This document shows positions 44,820 through 55,763 of a stretch of 64,000 nucleotides of DNA, in pieces. The translations under genes were made by a program, and so were the position numbers. Where the stretch lies: assembly GCA_034670405.1 (NCBI GenBank), contig JAXDDX010000063.1:62001-126000 (forward strand). The letters are read 5' to 3'. Every line of letters begins with the position of its first letter. The stretch's first letter is position 1. Below the pieces are notes generated by a model. That model searched no databases, was not told where the DNA came from, and was given only the letters and a program-made list of their open reading frames with translations. This DNA comes from Hoplostethus atlanticus. Lineage: Eukaryota; Chordata; Actinopteri; Trachichthyiformes; Trachichthyidae.

Positions 44820-47476
44820 CGAGAGAGAAAGTTGGCAACCACCATCTGTGCCCCCGGCCTATGGATCACCTTGAACTTAAATGGCTGGAGGGCCAGGTAC
44901 CAACGGGTGATCCGCGCGTTGGTATCTTTCATGCGGTGGAGCCACTGCAGCGGGGCATGGTCCGACCAGAGGGTGAAAGAGCATCCCAGGAGGTAGTACC
45001 GGAGGGTGCTGACCGCCCACTTGATGGCCAGGTGCTCCACGGTGCTGTACCTAGTCTCGCGGTCTGCGAGTTTTCGGCTAAGGTACAGCACCGGGCGGTC
45101 AACCCCCTCCACCTGCTGGGACACAACGGCTCCCAGCCCTCTGCCCGATGCGTCAGTCTGGAGACAGAAAGGGAGAGAGAAGTCAGGCATATGCAAAACA
45201 GATTCCCCACAGAGGGCCAATTTCACACCATCAAACGCCTGTTGGCACCGCACCGTCCACTGGACCGGATCTGACGCACCTTTTCGGGTTAGGTCGGTCA
45301 GGGGGCTGGTCAGTTCCGAGAAGTCCGGGACGAACCTCCGGTAGTAGCCCGCAAGCCCCAAGAACCGCTTCACCTCTTTTTTCGTCTTGGGTCTCGGGCA
45401 GGTCGCAAGCGCTGCGGTTTTCTCTATCTGGGCCCGCACCTGCCCTCCTCCCAAGTGGTACCCCAGATACCGTACCTCCCTCCGTCCAACCGCGCACTTC
45501 TTCGGGTTGGCCGTGAGCCCCGCCTGCCTCAGGGACTCGAGCACCGCTTCCACCTGCTGCATGTGCCGCTCCCAGTTGTCACTGTGGATGATAACATCAT
45601 CCAGATAGGCAGCGGCGTATGCAGCGTGCGGGCGCAGCACCCGGTCCATGAGGCGCTGGAACGTGGCTGGGGCGCCGAACAAGCCGAACAGAAGTGTCAC
45701 AAACTGGTACAAACCGTACGGAGTAGAGAAAGCCGTTTTCTCCCTGGACTCTGGCGACAAGGGAATCTGCCAGTAGCCCTTGGTTAGATCCAGCGTCGTA
45801 AAAAAGCGAGCGTTGTCTAACCGATCTAGTAGCTCGTCGACCCGGGGCATTGGGTAGGCGTCGAATTTTGACACATCGTTCACGCTGCGGTAGTCCACGC
45901 AGAACCGGATGGACCCATCGGACTTGAGGACAAGCACGATGGGGCTGCACCAGTCGCTGTGGGACTCTTCTATTACCCCCATCTCCAGCATGGCCTTTAA
46001 TTCCGCCTGCACGATTTTACGTTTATGCTCGGGCAGCCGATACGGCCGGGTACGTGTTTTTACTCCGGGGGTGGTGTCTATGTGGTGGTGTATAAGCGAC
46101 GTACGTCCCGGCAGGGGAGAAAACACGTCAGCAAAACGCTGCTGTAAGGCGGCCATGTCCGCGCCCTGGCTCGGTGAGAGATGGTTATTACAAAGGGTGG
46201 GGGCTGGATTGGCCGATTTTGGAACCTCCGGACCCAACTCATCTCTCTCAATCACCGAGGTGGCCAGTGAGGCGGACTCCGCCCCCCTCCACGCTTTTAG
46301 GAGGTTGACGTGATAAATTTGTGTCGCTCCGCCCCTGTCGGTACGCTCAACCTCATAATCGACATCGCCCACCCGCCGTGTGACCACAAAGGGCCCTTGC
46401 CACCTGGCGAGCAATTTGGAGCTGGATGAAGGGAGCAATAAAAGCACTTTATCTCCCGGTGCGAATTGTCTTAGCCGCGCCCCTCTGTCATACAGCCGAC
46501 GTTGACGTTCCTGGGCCTGGAGCAAATTCTCACGTGACAGCTGTCCCAGCATGTGGAGTTTTGCTCGCAGGTCCATAACGTACTGAATCTCGTTCTTACT
46601 GGTACTGGGACCTTCCTCCCAGCTTTCTTTAACTGGGTCCAGCACCCCCCGGGGTCTCCTGCCATACAGGAGCTCAAAGGGAGAAAATCCCGTGGAGGCC
46701 TGGGGGACCTCCCGCACTGCAAACAACAGAGGGTCCAGCCATTTATCCCAATTTCGGCTATCGTCGTGCACGAACTTACGAACCATGTTCTTCAGCGTTT
46801 TATTAAACCGTTCCACCAGACCGTCGGTCTGGGGGTGGTACACGCTGGTCCGGATTGAGCGGACGCCTAATAGCTCGTATAGTTCCCGAAGTGTTCGTGA
46901 CATAAACGAGGTGCCCTGGTCAGTTAGAATCTCTTTAGGGATTCCAACTCGGGAGATGACCTGAAACAGCGCTTGCGCAACACTCTTGGCGGAGATGTTG
47001 CGCAATGGCACTGCCTCCGGATATCGCGTTGCATAATCCACCAGGACTAGTACAAAGTGATATCCCCGTGCACTGTGGTCTAATGGCCCGATGAGGTCCA
47101 TACCAAGTCTTTCAAACGGTACCTCAACTAGGGGAAGCGGGCGCAATGGCGCTTTTGGGGTGGCCGGATGATTAACGAGCTGGCATTCGGGACAGGCGGC
47201 GCACCACCTCCGCACGTCCGCCCAAATGCCCGGCCAATAGAAGCGGGCCATTATCCGCTGTAGTGTTTTATCATATCCGAGGTGCCCAGCCATTGGGTTA
47301 TGGTGAGCCGCCTGGAAAAGCATTTCCCGACGGCTCCTCGGCACCAACAACTGGGTGATTTCCTCCCCGGACTGAGTGTCACGGCTCACTCTATATAGTC
47401 TGTCCCTAATTACCGAAAAGTATGGGTGAGCGAGCGTGGCGTCAGGGCGCACCTTTTGACCGTCAATTTGCATCAC
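44820..47476 (-). mobile_element. Pol region: integrase, reverse transcriptase, RNase H
   Basis: Integrase zinc finger (HHNPMAGHLGYDKTLQR with later CPECQ) and core (GMDLIGPL, ILTDQGTSFMS, HPQTDGLVERFNKTLK) come first. Then reverse transcriptase (GVIEESHSDWCSPIVLVLK, RFCVDYRSVND, TLDLTKGYWQIPL, and YLDDVIIHS as the catalytic YxDD), then RNase H (LQTDASGRGLGAVVSQ, LYLSRKL, LWSDHAPLQWL). One open frame spans these. This order is the reverse of ordinary Gypsy elements. Confidence 0.93.
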
Positions 47477-48900
47477 TCGGTCGAAGGCAAAGCGTAGGGT
47501 GTCGTCACGAGACTGCTCGAGCGGAAAATCTTCCGTGGGATGGACTACCGGGGCCGGGGAAGCCGCTTGACGTGGCTCCTCCGTCCCGCCCCCCTCGCCA
47601 GTGTCGGAAGACCCCGCGTCACCACTGAGCGCCGCGCAGCACTCACATTTCCCTAACGGTACGGTACTTAGGGACTTGCGGCCGTGAACGCACCCCCGCA
47701 GTTTCTCTCGCTAGTGTAGTAAACCCAGGCCAATCGGTGCCAAATAACAAGGGGTGCGACAGGCGGGAACTAACCGCTTTTTCCCTCGGTATCGAATTTC
47801 CACTGGGACCACCGGATATGTGTGAATATCCCCATGCACGCACCTAATATTCACCCACGCCGCCTCCACCAGCGCCCCGGGACGAACCAGGCTTTGCAGC
47901 CAGAGTCCAGCAGAGCCTGGTGTCTACCCCCTTGGATCCTTACCGGGATCCGGTAGGTCCCCTCCAGACCAGGGGAGGAGTCCGGTGGGCCGGCAACCCG
48001 GACCACCTGCCCCACCTCCATCAGGGGGCACTCCCTGCGGAAGTGTCCGAGCCGCCCGCACCGCCAACACTCCTGCCCAGGCGCCTGAGTCACCGTCTGT
48101 GGGCCTGCCCCGACCCCGTGAGTGGGAACCTGCGGAGAAAAGGAGGACACGAACGGGTTAGTAGAGCGCCGACCAGGCTCGGGGAGGGGCCGGGGACCGG
48201 AGCCGGGACGAAGGGCCTCCTCCGGGGCGGCGGCACAGGGCAGGGTCTCGCCACATCCCGCTCTGGTCCGGAGGGTAGACGGGCAGGAGCTCCCCCCGGG
48301 TCCCCGGTATGGGTGGCGAGGTGGTCCTCCGCCAGGGTGATGGCGGCGGCCAGGCTGGCCGGCCGGTGGCAGCGGACCCAGGCGGCCGTGCGGGCCGGGA
48401 GCACCTCCAGGAACTGCTCCAGGGCCACTGTCTCCAGCATGCCGTCCCGTGTGTTCGCCTCCGGCTGCAGCCACCGCCGGGCCGCGTCCATCAGCTGCTG
48501 GGCATAGGTGAAGGGCCGCCCGGCCGCCGCGTACGCCAGACCCCGGAACCTCTGGCGGTGCCCCTCAGGCGTCAGCCCCAGCCGGTCGAGGATGGCCTTC
48601 CTCACCGCGCTGTAGTCCCTCCGAGCAGCCGCCGGCAGGCCGTGGCCGGCGAGCTGGGCCTCCCCGGTGAGCAGGGGCAGCAGCCGTACGACCCACTCCT
48701 CTGGGGTCCACCTGCCCACGTCCGCCGGTGGCGAGGAAGGCCTCCGCGTCGCGCCTCCCGCACCGCGCTCCTCTGACGCCACCTGCGCCACGGCGAGGAG
48801 CGTCTGGGTCTGTTGCTGCAGGACCGCCGCCTGCGCCTCCTGCATGGCCACCAGTCGGCCCACCAGGTTCTCCAGTGGGGATGCCTCTGCCATATCCCGG
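47477..48900 (-). mobile_element. Gag and protease region of the Gmr1-type element
   Basis: Gag begins near 48891 (MAEASPLENLVGRLVAMQEA). Its middle contains a SCAN-like capsid stretch (YSAVRKAILDRLGLTPE, QLMDAARRWLQPE, VALEQFLEVLPARTAAWVR). A CCHC zinc knuckle CWRCGRLGHFRREC and a protease-like ALLDSGC follow. The region is interrupted. SCAN domains of vertebrate zinc-finger proteins are thought to descend from Gag of this lineage. Confidence 0.8.
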
Positions 48901-48911
48901 ACGAGCCCCCA
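48894..48911 (-). promoter_or_regulatory. Primer binding site, tRNA-Pro-like
   Basis: Directly inside the 5' LTR the minus strand reads TGGGGGCTCGTCCGGGAT, identical over 18 bases to the proline-tRNA primer site known from murine leukaemia virus. Confidence 0.8.
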
Positions 48912-48912
48912 C

Positions 48913-49346
48913 TGTAGCAACGATGCTACACGGGTAGGCAGAGGCGGAGACTTGCGGTGGGTTGGGTTGGCAGCAACGCCGTTTATTGGACACACGAACA
49001 CACACAGGGCTCTCTCGCCCTCCTCCGCTCACTGCGGGAACCGTCCTCTCTCTCTCTCTCTCTCTCTCGGACACACACTGACACACACAGGGCTCTCTCG
49101 CCCTCCTCCGCTCACGGCGGGAACCGTTCTCTCTCTCTCTCTCTCTCGCGCCGCTCGCTCTCTCGTGCGGCGCCCTTCTCCGTGGTTCCGGCTCACTGAC
49201 ATGGGGACAACACACACACGCACAACAGATATTAGTCCCCACTCAGTCCCGATGGGCTGCAGCCGGTGTCGGGGCAGGGCGAACCCGCCTGCCGGCCCGA
49301 CTCCGCCTCCAGCCATCTGCCCAACCACACCCCCCAGTCTGCCACA
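48913..49346 (-). repeat. 5' LTR of the Gmr1-type element
   Basis: 434 bp, partner of 44321-44751. A related, shorter solo LTR is at 20463-20718. Confidence 0.93.
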
Positions 49347-49652
49347 ACACTGTAAACAGAAATCAACTCATTTACAGAGAAAATGTTACTATAGTATTTT
49401 CACAACAATAAAGTTTGATGTATGTTGATGTATGATTTGTAGTTGAAATATAACTAGTGATGCATGATGTCCAATTTAGTGGACACATGGTTAATCGTAA
49501 TGCATTGCTTACATAAAATCAATATTTGAAAAATATAACAATTCTATTATTCCTTAGATGTTACTTGATGTTATCAAATTTTATTTACCTGCAAGGGTCT
49601 TCTTCCATGGAAGGATTGGGCAGATATTCCTGAAATGCTTGGCGTGTCTAAT

Positions 49653-50107
49653 GGTGCAATCCATTGTACTTGGAACTCGGAAAAAAAACGTTGTCCGACA
49701 CAGAAAAGTGCAATAGAACAGTCATTTAAGTCGAAATTCCCAGTCGGAAACTCAATTTTTGCTTCATATGTCGTTTTTGTTATGAAAACATGTTGAAACA
49801 ATTTTGTAGTTTACATTTGTAACATAATTCGGTTGATTTGTGCTCAACGTTACGAGAAGTTTTTACTAGCGTGTGGTACTAGCCTACTAACGTTAACATT
49901 ACTAATTCACTGATATGCGCCGTTTCTCTTCCCTAATGGCACTGTAGTAGTTGATGTAGGTCCTCTTTAGATGCTTGTGAAATTCAGAGAGCAACATGAG
50001 TTTGCTGTGGGTGTCCATGTTTTCCCAAGCAGATGCACTGGAACACATTTAGAATGGAAGTCGGGAATACCGACTCAGAACTATTGACTTCGGACTTGCA
50101 ATGGACC
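49653..50107. mobile_element. MITE, GGTGCATTCCATTG family, copy 1
   Basis: Left end GGTGCAATCCATTGTACTTG, right end (reversed) starting GGTCCATTGCAAGTCCGAAG. The inside shares GAGTCGGTATTCC...CTAAATGTGTTCCAGTGCATC with the copy at 52708-52953 in inverse orientation. No coding capacity. Confidence 0.6.
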
Positions 50108-50699
50108 TTCTGGTGGCCATCTTGGTTGTTAGGGTTTTTAGTTGCACTTACTTACTTGATTGCCACTAGGTGGCTGCCTATGGTGTTTTGAAGTTGTGGC
50201 TGTTATGCAGCTATACCATTGAAACCCATGCACATACAAGAACATGGCTTTTGAATAGCTGTCCACTGTAGTGACCACTATGCATGAATGGGTTAAAGTG
50301 CAATGAAAATGTACCTTTTATTAACAAAAGCTAAGTCAGCCAGCTAAATTAGCCCATGGGTAATTTGACGTTACGTCAAATTAGATTAGATCTAATCATA
50401 AAACACATAGAATACACTAAGTGTAAAAACAGTTACAGCAGCATTGACATGGACATCAAACACCTTCCAAATACCGAGCAGTTCTGGTAATTACATATAG
50501 TACAATGTGCATTAAGATGGGTCAGTGGCAGGCAGATTATTCTAGTGCAGTCCATTTGGAGTAGTAAAGTGCAGGGATTCAAGTGCAGATCCCTTATCAA
50601 TTCATCATGATTGCATAGTGCAAAACAGTACATCAATGGTACAACATATTTAGTTGAGTGGTTGCCATGGGGATGAATGAGTTCTTAGCATGGATCATG
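50108..50699. other. Spacer, no gene
   Basis: Nothing recognised apart from low-complexity AT-rich sequence and TTGACGTTACGTCAA, a short palindrome at 50367-50381. Confidence 0.4.
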
Positions 50700-51440
50700 T
50701 CTGAAATCAAAAATCAGTTCCTGGTTTTAGATGTGTTCAGATTAAGGTGTGATGCCGATTGACACCATTGAATAAAGCGGTCCAGAGCTGCACCATGTTC
50801 AGATTCCTCCATTTCCAGGGCAGTGTCATTAGCAAATTTGATGAGGTGGTGCCCGATCAGGGCAGATCAGGTGTCTGCTGCAGCAGCTATCAGTGTACAC
50901 AATGTACAGAAGAGGAGAGAACACACTCCCCTGTGGCCTGGCGATAGAGGTAGATTGTGTCTCAGAAAGTGTTACCAAGCCGCACCCACTGAGGTCTCCG
51001 AGTGAGGAAGGAGAGGAGGAGAAAGTGATTAGTTTAGTGTCTAGTCCAGAGTTCTCTGTCAGCTAGGATTAATGGGTTGATTGTGTTGAATGCTGCATGA
51101 GAAATCTGCATACAGGACTCGGGCGTGTTACAGCCCTCCAGGTGCATATATAGGAAGTTGAGGAGAGATATTATGGCATCATCTGTCCCTCTCTGAGGGC
51201 AATATGCAAGGAGGTCAAGAAGGTGCTTAGTTGAATTGATGATTTGGGTCTTAATGATTTTCTCAAGGGACTTAACCACTAATGAAGTGAGGGAAAAGGG
51301 CCTGTAGTCGTTGGCAGAAGATGGATGAGTTTTGGGGATGGGGACAAATGAGTGGAATCTCCTGGGTGTCCAGAGAGCGCTGGAAGAGAGAGAAGACTCC
51401 ACTTAGCCTAGCAGAGCAGTGCTTCAGGGCCCGACCACTG
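50700..51440 (-). pseudogene. LINE reverse transcriptase fragment (CR1/L2 group)
   Basis: The minus strand shows FVPIPKTHPSSANDYRPFSL and TSLVVKSLEKIIKTQI, then GTDDAIISLLNFLYMHLEG and HAAFNTINPLILADR, matching reverse transcriptase blocks upstream of the catalytic motif. The continuing sequence to about 50700 has a decayed GECVLSSSVHCVHTD-like block. Stops and frame changes throughout. Confidence 0.7.
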
Positions 51441-52390
51441 AGTTTATCAGTTTACCATAAACCATCTCCTCGAGGCACAATGTCCTTCACCCACTGATGA
51501 GCAGTGTGACATCTTCATGGACTTCTTCCGAGCAAAGGTCAACAACATTCGCTCCCTGTTCTTCAGCTCTCCCTCTCGGCACCCCCCCCTCCCCCGGCTA
51601 TTGACCCTTTGCTTGGGGCTTCTCAGCCTCTCCACTGTTTCAGTGAGGTCACCCAGGGAGAAGATGAGCACACCATTAGCGGAATGAAATCCTGCACATG
51701 TGCCCTAGAAGCCATTCCAATAGCACTGTTCAAATCATGTATCTCTGCCCTTTGCCCTCTGATCACTCAGATTGTGAACCACTCCCTCTGGACTGGCAGT
51801 GTTCCACCTGCTCTCAAAACTGCAGTCATTTACCCAGTTCTCAAGAAGGCTCATCTCTAAACTCACTTTTCTGTCCAAGGTACTGGAAAAGGCGGCTATT
51901 GCTCAGCTTCAGGACCACGTCAAACTTTCCAACCTCTATGAGAAGTTCCTGGTCTGGTTTTCATCCTGAACACAGCACTGAAACTGCTCACCCTGACAAA
52001 CAATCTTCTAATGGCAGCTGATGCTGTCTCCCCCTCTCTCCGGATTGTCCTTGACCTGACTGCAGCGTTTGACACTGGACTATGATATACCCTTAAGCAT
52101 AGTCTCTCCAGCTCTGCTCTGAGGTGGTTTTAATCCTAACTCTTTGGTAGGACTGAGTAGCTCTCACTGGGAGGATGCGGGTCCCAGACACACCTCGTCA
52201 CCTGCGGTGTCCCTGGCTGTTTATACTGTACATGCTACCCCTGGACCGTGACATCAGCCAGCATGAAATATCATTCCATTGCTACACTGATGGACATACT
52301 AACTGCTCCTTGCCCCTCTGCTGCCACATTTTGCCTTAACACCTGCCTTGAGGAGATGAAGGCCTGAATGAAGCACAACTTCCTGCAGCT
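51441..52390 (+). pseudogene. LINE fragment, opposite orientation (CR1/L2 group)
   Basis: The plus strand shows CDIFMDFFRAKVNNIRSLFF, then AIAQLQDHVKLSNLYEKF and, further on, a decayed LDLTAAFDT and CYTDGH-like region. This is a different LINE piece placed head to head with the preceding fragment. Heavily broken. Confidence 0.6.
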
Positions 52391-53690
52391 TAAAGGGGTC
52401 ATATTATGGAAAATGGCTTATTCCTGGCCCTTATACATGTTCCACAGGTTATCGTTGACCTAAGTAGCCGAGAAAATATGAAATCTGCAAGTCAACTCCT
52501 TTTTCTGTATTTTCCTTTTTCCAAAAACGGTGCCAAATTGGGCCAAAAACAGGCCGTTTCAGAAAGTTGCCCCTTTAGGCGTCATAACGGGCGCTTCTTA
52601 ACATAATCCTACCCCTCTCAGAGCATGCCCACCCCCAGGTGAACAACCAATCCCATTTACCTTGTCTCAAAATGCAGCTCTTGGCAGCGCCGCAAGCCGT
52701 TGCTTATGGTGCATTCCATTGTACTCGGAAATTGACAATTCTGAGTCGGTATTCCTAACTTCCAATCTAAATGTGTTCCAGTGCATCTGCTCGGGAAAAC
52801 ATAATCGCCTGCAGCAAACTCATGTTTGTATGGCAAGTCTCAGAATGTTACAAGCATCTAAACTCAACATCAACTACTACAGCGCCATTAGTGAAGAGAA
52901 TCGGCGCATATCACATTCGGACACCGTTTTTTCCCAGTACACTGGAATGCACTATTACTTTGCGACCAGTGAAGCTAAAAAAACAACATATCTACTGCGA
53001 TATATCAACTCTCCAGTTGTTCTGTTGTAGGATGCAGGCAGCAACATAGATCCCTGCACAGTCTCCCAACACACGGAATCGCCAGTACAGAGCGGATTAA
53101 TTTTACTTTTAACGGCAACGGCTACAGTTAATTTTTTCTGTGTGTGATGATCACTCCTCCGACTGCTAGAGCAACGGCAGGATTAGAATCTAAATTGAAG
53201 CTTAAAGATGGAGCAATTCATAAGGTACGTGACCCATCTGCAAAATTGGAATCTGTGTCACCATGTTTTGATTTAATTTACAAATTAGTCTGGTTAGTAT
53301 ATTCGACTGCTGGTTAGCTAACGAGCTAGCGGGGCTAGCCACGGGCTTGTTGGGTATGGAAGAAGTAAGAAAACTAAAGCTGGAGTCATTAAAAGTAAAG
53401 TAAAGTAAAAGTAAAGTTATTGGTTGGAGTCAGGACTCATCTTAAAGTTATTTGTTGGGACCAGTGTCTGTTTTATAAGTCTGTCGAACAACTTTAGCCA
53501 CCATTAGTAAAACAAAACAAAGTACAATATTACATGTAATTGTTATCATTGAGAAACTAAGTGGAACCGCCTCAGCTGCCTCTTCCCATTCTGGGTCAGA
53601 CTCCGGCTCAAACATGTACGGTCTCAGTGTTGGTTCTGGAGCGGCCGCCATGGTTATGGTAAATTTCTGCATCAAGCTTATTTGTTTACC
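52391..53690. mobile_element. Kolobok-like / P2X7-like fish repeat, partial
   Basis: Begins TTAAAGGGGTCATATTATGG, the end of a common fish family with TTAA-type insertion. On the minus strand a start codon at about 53651 gives MAAAPEPTLRPYMFEPESDP, the N terminus I associate with fish transposon proteins bearing a P2X7-like intracellular domain. The opposite terminal repeat was not found. The MITE at 52708-52953 is nested inside. Confidence 0.4.
52708..52953. mobile_element. MITE, GGTGCATTCCATTG family, copy 2
   Basis: Ends GGTGCATTCCATTGTACTCG and (reversed) GTGCATTCCAGTGTACTGGG. Same family as 49653-50107. Confidence 0.65.
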
Positions 53691-53838
53691 TTGAGCAGCA
53701 TGAGTGCTCTGCTCTCCGCCAGGCGAGGTTGTATGTAATGAGCACTGCTCTGATCCTCCACGCCCTCAAAACAGCCTGTTCTTTACAATGGAGAAAATGA
53801 GAGACTGAAACACACACCACAGAAGCTGGTGGCGTGTT

Positions 53839-55222
53839 TTGCAGACACGCCCCCTTTATGAGAGCCACACAAGTGAGCATCTCTCTGAAGCACTGACACA
53901 AGCAGTGACAGATTGGAAACTGGACAGGGGCAACAGCACAATCTCTGTCACCACTGACAATGCAAAGAACATTGTGAATGCAGTTAATGAAACTGGACTG
54001 GTGCCACAGATTGGGTGCTTTGTACATACTGTTAACCTTGCAGCCAAGAATGCAGTCTCACTAAACCAGGTATCCCGCCTCCTGGGGAGGGTTAGGAAGG
54101 TGCTAACCTTTTTCCATCGCAGCACAACAGCTGCTCATGCCCTGAAAACCAAGCAGGAGATGCTGGAATTGCCAGTTCACAAACTAAAACATGATGTCAC
54201 AACTCGTTGGAACACCATATATGACATGCTGGAGCGTTATGTGGAACAGCAGGCTGCCATCTATTCTCCCCGGATGGACAAGAACATCAAAAAGAATGTC
54301 AAGGACATTGGCGTCTTGACTGACTGTGAGGTAAAACTAGCAGAGGACCTCATTAAGCTTCTCAAACCTCAGGGACTGTGAAGACTGTGACGACCCTCAT
54401 GAGCACAGAGACATCCCCCTCTGTGTCAATGATCATCCCTCTGAAGAAAATTATACTGAAATCCATGACACCAAGAGATGAGGACAGCTCCACCATCAAA
54501 GATGCCAAGGCAGCCATCACTAAAGACCTGGAAGGCAGATACACAAACCCTAATTTTCAGGACTATCTGCACAGAGCCACAGCCCTGGATCCAAGGTTAA
54601 AGTCCCTGCCTTGCCTGGAGGAAGCCTCTCATCAGAAAATATACAGTGATCTCACCAAAGAGATTATGGAAATTGAAGAGCAGGTATTGTTTTATTGTGA
54701 TTTTATTTTTTATAGAACTAAATTTAATGTAATCTTAACTAATCATTACCATTGCTCTCTCAGCATATTTGTGCCTTTGCATTATTCTCCTTTTTCCCAC
54801 AGCCCAGTACAGAATCATTTTTGTTTCTTTGCTGCCATGAAAGTTTTTTGTTGTTGATATTTTCAAAACTACTAAATATACTATTTGTCATTTTATTCTG
54901 CAGGGTCAACCCAGTGAAGCCAAGGTGGCCAGTTCATCCTCAGCAGACCAAGAGGCATCAGAGACATATAATCGCCTCATACAAGGCCACGGGCTACATT
55001 CCTGTGGATGCAGATCCACTTGCATGGTGGAAAAGCAACGAGCATAAGTATCCTCATGTTGCCAAGCTGGCACGACGTTACCTCGCTGTCCCGGGTACAT
55101 CTGTACCAAGTGAGAGTTTTCTCTCTACAGCAGGGGACATTGTTACTGCAAGTAGATCTTGTCTTGCGGCCGAGAATGTGGACAAACTCATCTTCTTGCA
55201 GAAGAACATGAAAATAGAATGA
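53839..55222 (+). pseudogene. hAT transposase (ZBED-like), truncated and frameshifted
   Basis: The first open part reads LYESHTSEHLSEAL, then VTTDNAKNIVNAV (catalytic aspartate block), IGCFVHTVNLAAKNAV and HDVTTRWNTIYDMLERY. After a small frame change near 54375 it continues LKTVTTLMSTETSPSVSMI and YLHRATALDPRLKSLP up to a GTATTG donor near 54683. The last exon (after TTCTGCAG, 54903) ends with the dimerisation domain ATGYIPVDADPLAWWKSNEH, YPHVAKLARRYLAVPGTSVP and ENVDKLIFLQKNMKIE, also after a frame change. The BED zinc finger and N terminus are absent. Dead copy with about two frame breaks. Confidence 0.85.
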
Positions 55223-55596
55223 ACAGAGCAGTGTTGTTTTGAAACAGTGTACAGTGTGTTTGGTTTATGCTGCACTTTATGTTGATGGCCTTAGTCTATA
55301 ATGTGGCCATTTTTATATAAAAATAACAAAGCTGCATTTTTTGTTTGCACTAATTAGAAACCTATTCTTTTAATTAAGATTTGACAATGAAGAAGTGTTT
55401 ATGTTCATTATGTTCTTAGCCAGAATTTTGTTAAGGCAAACAGTTGTTAACTTTTTTTTCCAAATAAATGAGGATCATGTTGAAATTGGCAATGCCCCCT
55501 TCCTACTGTACCAAAAACGAACCGAACCGAAAACCGTGACCCCAAAACTGTGATATGAACCGAATCATGAATTCTGTGAACCGTTCCACCCCTAGT
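53839..55596 (+). mobile_element. hAT element, 5'-truncated, with right end
   Basis: The left end is missing. The right end at about 55570-55596 reads TGAACCGTTCCACCCCTAG, a hAT-type terminus. The transposase pieces inside are of the ZBED-like group. Confidence 0.7.
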
Positions 55597-55763
55597 ACAT
55601 ACTCTTAAAGCTAATTTATTGCCACTAATTTATTCCTAATTTCCCCTCGAGGACAATAATCTTAATCTAATCTAAACTTCTTTGGGTAATTATTGGCAGG
55701 GTAGAATCTGTGAATTATACAGCATGACACCTCTTTGAAGAGCAACTGGTGTGGTAAAGACCA
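55223..55763. other. hAT 3' UTR and spacer
   Basis: AT-rich; AATAAA at 55463-55468 could be the transposase polyadenylation signal. After 55597 nothing is recognised. Confidence 0.4.

Larger units (their letters stand above)
44321..49346 (-). mobile_element. Gmr1-type Ty3/Gypsy retrotransposon (fossil)
   Basis: A 5.0-kb element with two LTRs (44321-44751 and 48913-49346) starting TGTAGCAACG and ending GTCTGCCACA, flanked by the 5-bp duplication ACACT (44316-44320 and 49347-49351). Parts in transcription order on the minus strand: LTR, primer binding site, Gag with SCAN-like and zinc-knuckle parts, protease, integrase, reverse transcriptase, RNase H, LTR. Integrase before reverse transcriptase is the order known from Gmr1 of Atlantic cod. 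The LTR pair differs at only a few sites, so it is young. It looks nearly whole, with about two or three breaks. Confidence 0.92.

Noticed and set aside
43979-47476. An 1165-codon open frame taken as one protein
   Set aside because: It covers the pol region, then the 3' LTR, then the flanking piggyBac-like remnant. It spans three different sequences and is not one gene.
44300-49428. Plus-strand open frames rich in Ser/Pro/Arg across the Gypsy element
   Set aside because: They are antisense shadows of the GC-rich element coding on the minus strand.
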